This document shows, in pieces, positions 5,811-12,083 of a DNA stretch of 12,083 bases; within the stretch, counting starts at the first letter, position 1, and every line of letters begins with the position of its first letter. The position numbers were made by a program, and so were the translations under genes. Below the pieces are notes generated by a model, which was not told where the DNA came from, searched no databases, and saw only the letters and a program-made list of their open reading frames with translations. This stretch comes from Bacteroidia bacterium. GTDB taxonomy: Bacteria > Bacteroidota > Bacteroidia > Cytophagales > Cyclobacteriaceae. Location of the stretch: contig JANXRR010000504.1 in the NCBI GenBank assembly GCA_025356795.1, positions 1 to 12,083 of the forward strand, written 5' to 3'.

Positions 5811-6812
5811 ATGGACATCACAACTCCAGACGCAGCATTTCAAGCATTTAATAATCTTAGGGTTTTAATTGTTGGCGATGTTATGCTAGATAGTTATATT
5901 TGGGGTTCTGTTGACCGAATATCTCCTGAAGCACCTGTTCCTATTGTTAGAGTAAAGAAAAAAGATTTTCGTTTAGGAGGAGCTGCTAATGTTGCTTTAA
6001 ATGTATATGCTTTAGGCGCAACTCCCATTCTTTGTTCCTTGATTGGCGATGATGATGAGGGCAAAAAATTTGCCCATTGTTTGGAAGAGCGAGGTATCAC
6101 ACAAGAAGGAATGGTAATAACCAAATACCGATCTACTACAGTTAAGACTCGAGTAATAGCGAGCGATCAGCATGTAGTGCGTGTGGATGAGGAGGATGAC
6201 TTTATAGCTAATTTAACTGAGGAGAATTTGCTGTTGGAGAAAATCAAGCAAATTTTGCCCACCTGCCAAGTAGTGATTTTTGAAGATTATGATAAGGGAG
6301 TTTTAAATCAAACCATTATTGAAAAAACCATTCAGTGGGCTAATGAAATGAATATAGCTACTGTGGTTGACCCTAAGAAAAGAAATTTCCTTGCCTACAA
6401 AAACGTGACGCTATTCAAACCCAATGTGAAAGAACTTCGTGAGGGATTAAAAGTGGAAGTTGAGTCTGATAATCAAGAACAGGTTTCGTTGGCAGTTACA
6501 GCTCTAAAAGAAAAATTGGGAGCACAAGGAGTGATGGTCACGCTTTCTGAACATGGAGTGTACATTGACCGTAATGGATCAAAAATAAAATTACCTGCGC
6601 ACATACGTGAAATTGCTGATGTTTCAGGAGCAGGCGATACAATAGTAAGTATTGCTGCATTATGTGTAGCTCTCAAACTTTCCACCCATACCATTGCTGC
6701 TCTTTCCAATCTAGGTGGCGGTTTAGTTTGCCAACATGTAGGTGTTGTACCCATTAATAAGAAGGAGCTTTTACATGAGTTTATTGAAGAGAAATTATTT
6801 ACTCAAGTTTGA
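5811..6812 (+). CDS. rfaE1: D-glycero-beta-D-manno-heptose-7-phosphate kinase (RfaE1/HldA type, PfkB family)
   Basis: A 333-residue ribokinase-family sugar kinase. It should phosphorylate D-glycero-D-manno-heptose 7-phosphate at C1, a step toward ADP-heptose for lipopolysaccharide core and related surface glycans. RfaE-type features are LIVGDVMLDSYIWG (19-32), DRISPEAPVPIV (35-46), RLGGAANVALN (54-64) with the PfkB Gly-Gly signature, FEDYDKGVL (157-165) and VDPKKRNF (186-193). The PfkB signature 2, DVSGAGDT (270-277), has Asp276 as the catalytic base. The protein ends after the kinase domain, with no fused nucleotidyltransferase (RfaE2/HldC) such as the E. coli HldE carries, so that activity must be encoded elsewhere. 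It follows the aminotransferase by four bases. Its codons look more AT-rich than its neighbour's. Confidence 0.9.
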   Translation: MDITTPDAAFQAFNNLRVLIVGDVMLDSYIWGSVDRISPEAPVPIVRVKKKDFRLGGAANVALNVYALGATPILCSLIGDDDEGKKFAHCLEERGITQEGMVITKYRSTTVKTRVIASDQHVVRVDEEDDFIANLTEENLLLEKIKQILPTCQVVIFEDYDKGVLNQTIIEKTIQWANEMNIATVVDPKKRNFLAYKNVTLFKPNVKELREGLKVEVESDNQEQVSLAVTALKEKLGAQGVMVTLSEHGVYIDRNGSKIKLPAHIREIADVSGAGDTIVSIAALCVALKLSTHTIAALSNLGGGLVCQHVGVVPINKKELLHEFIEEKLFTQV

Positions 6813-6888
6813 ACAAAGCAATCAGATTCATTCAAAGTGAACCCTTTCTACTAAATTCACTATTTTTAGGATTGCAAAACGCAGAGAG

Positions 6889-7998
6889 GTGAAAACAATA
6901 GAAACGATACCTAAAATTTGGAAGCGAGCATACCTGCTTATCTGCATTTGGTATGCCATTAACTTTGCTGTTAGTTCAATTTTTGAATGGAAGTTTGTGA
7001 ATCCACAAATCTACGTGCTCTGGAATGGCCTCTTTCTTTTCTTGGCTCTTGCCACTTTTATTATTTTAATTTTTTTCTGGTCTCACGTACTCTCCCTGTT
7101 TAAACCCTTCTTCCAAATATCGGGTCACGTGTTGGGTTTAGTCACTTTCTTTTTTGTAATGGGCACGTTGTCTTACTATTTTAATAATCATACTAAAGGC
7201 ACTATATACTTTGATCGATGGGAAGGTTACATGCTCGAGTTGTTAAGTTGGGATGCGTTGCGTTTTCACGATCAATATATAATAACGGTAGGTGTTTATT
7301 ATGTTATCCGATACTTTCAAGGCCTTCAAAGTCGCGATAAAGAAAAGAGTGAGTTGGCACTTAAAAATAAGGAGATGCAGATATCATTATTGAAATCACA
7401 GATCAACCCACATTTTCTGTTCAATACCTTAAATTCAATTAGTACATTAGTCCATACAAGTAAAGATCAAGCCCGGAAATTAATAACTCAACTTTCTGAT
7501 ATTTTTAGATACGCACTCGATTCTCACGGAGGCGAAATGGTAAAGTTGGTTCAAGAAATTACCTTTATAGAAAATTATATTCGTATTCAACAAGTTCGGT
7601 TTGGCGATCGACTAAAATTTGAAAAAGATATTGATCCTACTTGCTTTTTACTAGATATACCTCCTATGATTTTGCAACCATTGGTAGAAAATGCAGTAAA
7701 GTATGGCATCGCTCCAAAAGAAGAGGGAGGCACTATTTCTGTAACGGTAAGGCGCTCTGGCAATATTGTTTTTTTTGAAGTAAAAGATGATGGCCTTGGC
7801 AGCAATGCTAAAAAAGTAATGGATGGAAGTTCAAGTGGTGTTGGCATGTCAAATACTGACCTTCGGTTGAAAAGTTATTTCGGTCCACAATCGGGTCTTC
7901 GTGTCCGTGCTTCCGACAGGGGTTATTCTGTTAATTTTTTTATTGAAGAAAAGGAATCTGTTAGAAAGGAAATATTAAACGAGCCAATAGCTGTATGA
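6889..7998 (+). CDS. LytS/YehU-type membrane sensor histidine kinase
   Basis: A 369-residue inner-membrane kinase. Four hydrophobic segments (about 13-33, 45-66, 78-98 and 126-145) form the sensor, with little outside the membrane. A short coiled linker (147-168) precedes the His_kinase domain SQINPHFLFNTLNSIS (170-185), where His175 is the expected phosphoacceptor. The ATPase part carries PLVENAVKYG (264-273) with Asn268 (N box), VKDDGLG (298-304) (G1) and SSGVGMSN (315-322) (G2). The start is GTG at 6889, preceded by AGAGAG; the next in-frame ATG would remove two membrane helices, so GTG is preferred. Its stop overlaps the ATG of the response regulator gene by four bases, indicating translational coupling and a cognate pair. 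The signal sensed cannot be deduced. Confidence 0.93.
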   Translation: MKTIETIPKIWKRAYLLICIWYAINFAVSSIFEWKFVNPQIYVLWNGLFLFLALATFIILIFFWSHVLSLFKPFFQISGHVLGLVTFFFVMGTLSYYFNNHTKGTIYFDRWEGYMLELLSWDALRFHDQYIITVGVYYVIRYFQGLQSRDKEKSELALKNKEMQISLLKSQINPHFLFNTLNSISTLVHTSKDQARKLITQLSDIFRYALDSHGGEMVKLVQEITFIENYIRIQQVRFGDRLKFEKDIDPTCFLLDIPPMILQPLVENAVKYGIAPKEEGGTISVTVRRSGNIVFFEVKDDGLGSNAKKVMDGSSSGVGMSNTDLRLKSYFGPQSGLRVRASDRGYSVNFFIEEKESVRKEILNEPIAV

Positions 7999-8738
7999 AA
8001 ACTTCTTGCATAATAGTGGATGATGAAAAATTAGCGCGCGACCTTCTTCGTGAATACATTGAGTTGTTTCCAGAAATGGAGATTGTTGCTGAATGCTCTA
8101 AAGGCAGCGAGGCGGTAGAAGAAATAAACAAACGTAAACCCGACATAATCTTTCTCGATGTTCAAATGCCTGGCATGAATGGCTTTGATGTGCTAGATGA
8201 ATTAGATCATGATCCCTATGTAATCTTTACAACGGCTTATGATAAATATGCGATCAAAGCCTTTGAAAAAAATGCGGTTGATTATTTATTGAAACCTTTA
8301 GATGAAGAGAGATTTAAATTGGCAGTTAATCGTGCCATGAAGCGTAAATCAATGGAGCAGGGCGACATAGGTGAGCTGTTGCGCACCTTTAAGCATGAGG
8401 ATAAAGAATCGTATGAGTCACATATTTTTGTGCAGAAGTCGGAGAAACTTTTTAACCTTCCGGTAGAAGAAATAATTTTTTTAGAAGCTTCTGGCGATTA
8501 CACCGTAATTAATGCAAAAAATGATCAGTTTGTTAGTTCTCTTGGCATTGGTAAGCTCGAAGAATTACTTGATCCAGAAACATTTATAAGAGTGCACAGG
8601 TCAACCATAGTTAACATCAATTTCTTAAAAGAGATTGAGCGACACTTTAACGGTGGTATGGTTGTAAAGATGCAGAACGGAAAAAGTTTTCCGGTAAGCC
8701 GAACTTACGCAAAGGAGATCCGAAAAAGAGTGGTATAA
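7995..8738 (+). CDS. LytTR-family response regulator
   Basis: A 247-residue DNA-binding regulator and the partner of the overlapping kinase gene. The receiver domain (1-120) has Asp9-Asp10 in VDDEK, phosphoacceptor Asp55 in FLDVQMPGMNG, Thr79/Thr80 in the TTAYDKYAI switch segment and Lys100 in LLKPLDE. A linker (120-140) leads to a LytTR domain (about 142-247) with IIFLEASGDYTVI (160-172), FIRVHRSTIVNINFL (197-211) and FPVSRTYAKEI (232-242). LytTR domains are beta-rich and typically bind imperfect direct repeats near promoters. Targets are unknown, and I saw no obvious pair of LytTR repeats in the window. The stop lies three bases from that of convergent rmuC. Confidence 0.95.
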   Translation: MKTSCIIVDDEKLARDLLREYIELFPEMEIVAECSKGSEAVEEINKRKPDIIFLDVQMPGMNGFDVLDELDHDPYVIFTTAYDKYAIKAFEKNAVDYLLKPLDEERFKLAVNRAMKRKSMEQGDIGELLRTFKHEDKESYESHIFVQKSEKLFNLPVEEIIFLEASGDYTVINAKNDQFVSSLGIGKLEELLDPETFIRVHRSTIVNINFLKEIERHFNGGMVVKMQNGKSFPVSRTYAKEIRKRVV

Positions 8739-8741
8739 CAA

Positions 8742-10055
8742 TTACTCAAATAAATCTGCTTGATCAGTAGAACGATCAACCAATCGATGGTCAATATTTT
8801 TGGAAGGTGAAATGCCTAGCTTTTTAATCTTTTCAACACTTCTTATCAAATTACCGTTTCCTGTAGAAAGTTTTTTCATGGCTTCCTCATACGAGGATTG
8901 AGATTTTTTTATTTGAACGCCAAGGTCGATAAGATCATCAGAAAAGCCTTTGAATTTATCGTAGAGGGCAGTAACCTGACGCACGATCTCTTGTGTGTTT
9001 TTATTTTGATTTTCCTGCTTCCAAACATTCTTTATAAGTTGCAAGGATGGGATTAGCAATGTAGGACTGAGTAGCGCAATTCTTTTTTCAAAAGCATCTT
9101 CATATAATTCTTTATCACTTTGAATAGCAAGTATGTAGGCGGGTTCAATAGGAATGAACATAAAAACAAAATCAAGTCCTGCTTCTTTAATGTTTTGATA
9201 ATTCTTTTCTGCCAGGCTCTTAATATGTTGGCGAATGGAACTCAGGTGAGCTTTTAAAGCTGCTTTCTTTTCTTCTTCGGTTTCGCTGTTCACAAAATTA
9301 TTGTAGGCAGTTAAACTTACTTTCGAGTCAATAATCACTTGCTTGTTTTCTGGCAAGCGAATAATTACATCTGGGCGAAGTCTACCCTCTGCTGTAGTAA
9401 AAGATTCTTGAACAGTATATTCTCTATCCTTTTCCAAGCCAGATTTTTCTAAGATGCTTTCCAAAATAAATTCGCCCCAGGCACCTTGAGTTTTAGAATC
9501 ACCCTTTAGAGCTCTGGTTAAATTCTCTGCCTCCCGTGTCATCTGTACATTAAGGCGTTGTAGGTTTTCCAATTGCTCGCGCAAAGCAGAATTGCGGGCA
9601 ATGCTATCTTTTTGAGAACTCTCAACTCGTTTTTCAAACTCTACAATTTTTTCACCTAAGGGTTTAAGCAAATCAAAAATGTTGGATTTGTTTTGCTCTG
9701 TAAATTTTCTGCTTTTCTCTTCAAAGATATCGTTGGCTAGGTTTCTAAATTGATAGGAAAATTTTTCCTGCAACTCAAACATCTCTAGTTTGCGTTCATC
9801 TATTTTTTCTTCCAAGTTTCTGTTGTCCGCTTCGCTAGAGGCTAAATTGTTGGTTAGGTCGAGCACAGTTTTGCGCTCGTGCTCAAACAAATTTTTCAAC
9901 TCATTAAGTTGACTTTGCAACGATTTGTTTTTTTCTTGCTCAATATAAATTGAGGTAAGTATCTGGCGACTTTCTTTCAAATAGTTGGCGCGGGAAACTA
10001 ACCATCCAATAGCACCTCCGCTGATGCCGCCCATTAAAAGATAAACTAATTCCAT
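8742..10055 (-). CDS. rmuC: DNA recombination protein RmuC
   Basis: A 437-residue protein with RmuC layout. One N-terminal membrane helix (3-21) is followed by a long, highly charged coiled coil (about 25-185). A nuclease-like domain of the PD-(D/E)xK superfamily starts at TQGAWGEFILESILEKSG (189-206). Its core motif is RPDVIIRLPENKQVIIDSK (227-245), with Asp229, Asp243 and Lys245 as the likely catalytic set and Glu199 possibly contributing. Further conserved blocks are FVFMFIPIEPAY (298-309 approximately) and LLSPTLLIPSLQLIKNVW. In E. coli RmuC limits inversions at short inverted repeats; the biochemical role is not settled. It lies 51 bases downstream of the ctpA-like gene on the same strand, so the two may be cotranscribed, and it ends three bases from the convergent response regulator gene. 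Confidence 0.94.
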   Translation of the reverse strand: MELVYLLMGGISGGAIGWLVSRANYLKESRQILTSIYIEQEKNKSLQSQLNELKNLFEHERKTVLDLTNNLASSEADNRNLEEKIDERKLEMFELQEKFSYQFRNLANDIFEEKSRKFTEQNKSNIFDLLKPLGEKIVEFEKRVESSQKDSIARNSALREQLENLQRLNVQMTREAENLTRALKGDSKTQGAWGEFILESILEKSGLEKDREYTVQESFTTAEGRLRPDVIIRLPENKQVIIDSKVSLTAYNNFVNSETEEEKKAALKAHLSSIRQHIKSLAEKNYQNIKEAGLDFVFMFIPIEPAYILAIQSDKELYEDAFEKRIALLSPTLLIPSLQLIKNVWKQENQNKNTQEIVRQVTALYDKFKGFSDDLIDLGVQIKKSQSSYEEAMKKLSTGNGNLIRSVEKIKKLGISPSKNIDHRLVDRSTDQADLFE

Positions 10056-10106
10056 TGAGTAAAGATACTACACTGCGGATTCTAATATGTAGTAAGAAGT
10101 AAGAGA

Positions 10107-11732
10107 TTAAATTTTTTGCCTATTGATCTCGGGTATTCTATCAAACAATTTTATCGCTTGCTTGAGTACTTCGTTGGTTTCATTGAAAACCGGAAAGAAG
10201 CCATTACTATTCCAAATTTTTCTAGCGATTTGCGATTTTACGTGCACTTGAAATAGTTGTTTGTTCTTAGTAATATCTTTAAAATCTGGTTCTACTTTAT
10301 TTCTCTTACCAACCAAGGCAAGTGAATCTAGCATTTCGGGTGTGATTGCGAAATTTTTTAAGAAAGATTCAAAACCTATTTTTTCTAATGAGGCTTTATG
10401 AACTCCTGCATAATTGAAGGTATACTCTTGAATGGAATTTGAAATATACAGTTCATTTAAATAATGACTATTTAACGTAGTATCGAGGGGTACAAAATAA
10501 TCGGGCATGATGCCACCCCCTCCGTACACAGTCCTTCCGTTGGCAGTTTTGAATTTTAATGAGTCCTTAAATTTTATGCTGTCGGCATGGAAGAATTCGC
10601 CATGCTTGTAACGCTTCACAATATCTTTTGCATATTCTTGTTCTGAAGATTCATAGGGTTTTTGTATGGATCTTCCACTGGGCGTATAGTATCTGGAAAT
10701 GGTGAGCCTTAATTCTGCACCATCGTTCAGATCGAATGGCGATTGCACCAAGCCTTTCCCAAACGATCTTCTTCCTACAATCATGGCCCTGTCATTATCT
10801 TGCAACGCGCCAGCTACAATTTCGGAAGCGGAAGCACTTCCTTCATTTACAAGCACAATCAAATCTCCATGTTCAAAATCTCCTTTGGAAGTGGACAGCG
10901 CATCGGTATTAAACTTCTTATCCTTTCCTTTGGTAAAGACAATCTTTTTTCCTTCCGAGAGAAATTCATCCGCTAATTCAATGGCCTGGTTCATGTATCC
11001 TCCGGGGTTCGATTGTAAGTCTAACACCAATTTTTTCATGCCTTCTTTTTTCAATTTCGCAAGTGCGGTTCGAAATTCTTCATGTGTGGTTTGTGCGAAC
11101 CTATTGATTTTGATGTATCCAATATCGCCATCAATCATGTATGAAGCATCCAATGAAAATTGAGGAATTTTATCGCGTTTAATTGTAAATACCAGCGGCT
11201 TATTTTCATTCTTTCGAATTACTTCAATTTTTACTTTTGTGCCCTTTTGCCCTTTAAGATATTTCATAACATCGGCATTGGTCAGTTTTATTCCGGCAAT
11301 TCCAATGGTATCAACTTTAATAATTTGATCTCCCGATCTTAGGCCCACAGCTTCAGATGGCCCTCCGCTTAAGGGTGTAACCACTACCAGAGTATCATGA
11401 AAAATATTGAACTCTATTCCTATGCCTTCATAATTTCCTCGAAGGTCTTCGTTGGCTGCTTCCCTATCTTTGGCTGAGATGTAGCTGGAGTGAGGATCTA
11501 GTTTAGTAAGCAAGTGATTGATGGCATCTTCTACCAGTACATCTGTTTTCGTTTCATCAACGTATTCGTTTTTTACGAGGCCAAGCACTTCTTTCAGCTT
11601 TCTTATATCTTCGCTTTCGCCACCCACACTTCGGCCGCCTAAGCTTGTGCCGATAAGTACACCCGCTGCCAGGCCAAGGCATAAAACCAACGGAAGACTA
11701 ATTTGGTACTTGGTATTTTTAATTTCGCTCAT
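10107..11732 (-). CDS. Carboxy-terminal processing protease (CtpA/Prc type, S41 family)
   Basis: A 541-residue exported or membrane-anchored serine protease. An uncleaved signal or anchor helix (about 11-30) precedes a helical N-terminal region with the conserved KLDPHSSYI (77-85). A PDZ domain (about 98-185) includes GNYEGIGIEF (99-108) and the substrate loop VGLRSGDQIIKVD (129-141). The S41 core has LVLDLQSNPGG (235-245), NEGSASASEIVAGAL (296-310) with nucleophile Ser301, and RSFGKGLVQ (322-330) with general base Lys326. The 25-residue Ser-Lys spacing agrees with plant D1 processing protease and E. coli Prc. It should trim or degrade periplasmic proteins from their C-termini. The tail (about 410-541) is an extra region of unknown role. 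I chose the ATG at 11732; a TTG two codons upstream (11738) is possible but less likely. It is divergent from the ScdA_N-like gene. Confidence 0.93.
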   Translation of the reverse strand: MSEIKNTKYQISLPLVLCLGLAAGVLIGTSLGGRSVGGESEDIRKLKEVLGLVKNEYVDETKTDVLVEDAINHLLTKLDPHSSYISAKDREAANEDLRGNYEGIGIEFNIFHDTLVVVTPLSGGPSEAVGLRSGDQIIKVDTIGIAGIKLTNADVMKYLKGQKGTKVKIEVIRKNENKPLVFTIKRDKIPQFSLDASYMIDGDIGYIKINRFAQTTHEEFRTALAKLKKEGMKKLVLDLQSNPGGYMNQAIELADEFLSEGKKIVFTKGKDKKFNTDALSTSKGDFEHGDLIVLVNEGSASASEIVAGALQDNDRAMIVGRRSFGKGLVQSPFDLNDGAELRLTISRYYTPSGRSIQKPYESSEQEYAKDIVKRYKHGEFFHADSIKFKDSLKFKTANGRTVYGGGGIMPDYFVPLDTTLNSHYLNELYISNSIQEYTFNYAGVHKASLEKIGFESFLKNFAITPEMLDSLALVGKRNKVEPDFKDITKNKQLFQVHVKSQIARKIWNSNGFFPVFNETNEVLKQAIKLFDRIPEINRQKI

Positions 11733-11907
11733 GTTCAAAAGGAAGTATTTTAAACTCTAAACGTTTTTATTAGTTCAAAGTTCGGGCTGCAAAAAACAGA
11801 AAAATTTCCAACAATTCGCAATCCTATAAACGATTGAAAGAGAATTAGCCCCTCAACTGGCAAATAGGCAAAGCCGTTTGTTATATTTACAATCCCAAAA
11901 GTTTCTG

Positions 11908-12083
11908 ATGTTAAAAAATACAACTTTAGCAGATTTAGTAAACAAAGACACTGCCTTTGGGTATGTACTTTTTAATTTTGGGATTAAATTTTACGAATGC
12001 GCAGAGTCTACATTGGAACAAGCGTGTAAACAAATCGGTATCAAAGTAGAGCAGGTGGAAGAAGAACTTTCTTCAACCCATCA
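11908..12083 (+). CDS. ScdA_N/DUF542-like domain protein, possible RIC-type hemerythrin (N-terminal 58 residues, runs off window)
   Basis: An ATG at 11908 opens a frame that continues past the right edge. The visible 58 residues contain TLADLVNKDTAFGYVLFNFG (6-25), IKFYECAESTLEQAC (26-40) and IGIKVEQVEEEL (43-54). This follows the ScdA_N/DUF542 pattern: a 'V-xD-x-a-vf-FGIdF' helix pair, then 'sLeeAC' and 'G-dvE-v-eeL'. In repair-of-iron-centres proteins (YtfE, ScdA) this domain precedes a di-iron hemerythrin domain and carries a Cys-Cys pair after GIdF. Here that site reads FYEC, with only Cys31 one or two positions later. Whether a hemerythrin domain follows cannot be seen. The 175 bases between it and the divergent protease gene hold no clear FNR- or NsrR-like palindrome. 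TATATTTA (11882-11889) is a one-mismatch -7 box. Confidence 0.65.
   Translation, partial: MLKNTTLADLVNKDTAFGYVLFNFGIKFYECAESTLEQACKQIGIKVEQVEEELSSTH

Noticed and set aside
10699..11163. A 154-codon plus-strand open frame inside the protease gene
   Set aside because: It is antisense to the S41 catalytic core, whose motifs are unmistakable; the translation is Ser/Phe-rich and typical of shadow frames.
11733..11738. TTG start two codons upstream for the protease
   Set aside because: The ATG at 11732 is more plausible; the difference is only two residues and nothing depends on it.
11739..11907. FNR, NsrR or similar operator upstream of the ScdA_N-like gene
   Set aside because: I looked for TTGAT-N4-ATCAA and similar palindromes. 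Only a weak CAATC/GATTG pair with an 8-base loop is present, which is too short to support an operator.
1..12083. Mobile elements, CRISPR arrays, tRNA or rRNA genes
   Set aside because: No transposase, integrase, regularly spaced repeat, cloverleaf-like sequence or rRNA segment was seen on either strand.

Overview
The window looks like a chromosomal segment from a member of the Bacteroidota, probably a Cytophagales-like lineage. This is inferred from three things. Short upstream regions carry the Bacteroidota-type promoter signature (TTG, about 19 bases, TAnnTTTG). Start sites lack strong Shine-Dalgarno sequences. The gene set also fits: a LytS/LytTR regulatory pair, a stand-alone RfaE1-type heptose kinase and a signal-peptide-bearing multi-Ig-like exported protein. 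Base composition is moderately AT-rich. I see no insertion sequence, phage gene, CRISPR array, tRNA or rRNA.

Layout, left to right. Bases 1-1334 (minus) hold the N-terminal 444 residues of a large exported protein with three Ig/cadherin-like repeats; it runs off the left edge. A short divergent promoter region follows, then an alkyltransferase-like protein (1423-1767, plus) whose active-site Cys is Ala. Converging on it is a sodium:solute symporter (1779-3233, minus). Divergent from the symporter are clpS (3303-3584) and recR (3662-4270). The only gene-free stretch over 300 bases, 4271-4609, contains what look like the decayed pieces of an antitoxin/PIN-toxin pair. Next come a class I aminotransferase (4610-5806) and, four bases on, a heptose-7-phosphate kinase (5811-6812), likely one transcript. 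A membrane LytS-type histidine kinase (6889-7998) overlaps by four bases with its LytTR response regulator (7995-8738). Converging on these are rmuC (8742-10055) and a CtpA-type S41 protease (10107-11732), both minus and perhaps cotranscribed. The right edge (11908-12083, plus) cuts into a gene beginning with a ScdA_N/DUF542-like domain of the RIC iron-centre-repair type, in a variant lacking the usual Cys-Cys motif.

Functionally this is mostly housekeeping and stress upkeep: DNA damage recognition (ATL), recombination (RecR, RmuC), proteolysis (ClpS, CtpA), envelope sugar supply (heptose kinase), amino-acid metabolism and one sensor-regulator pair. I found no convincing new multi-gene system. 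The points most worth a second look are the toxin-antitoxin relic, the variant ScdA_N domain, the Cys-less ATL, and a ten-base homopolymer inside the exported protein gene.
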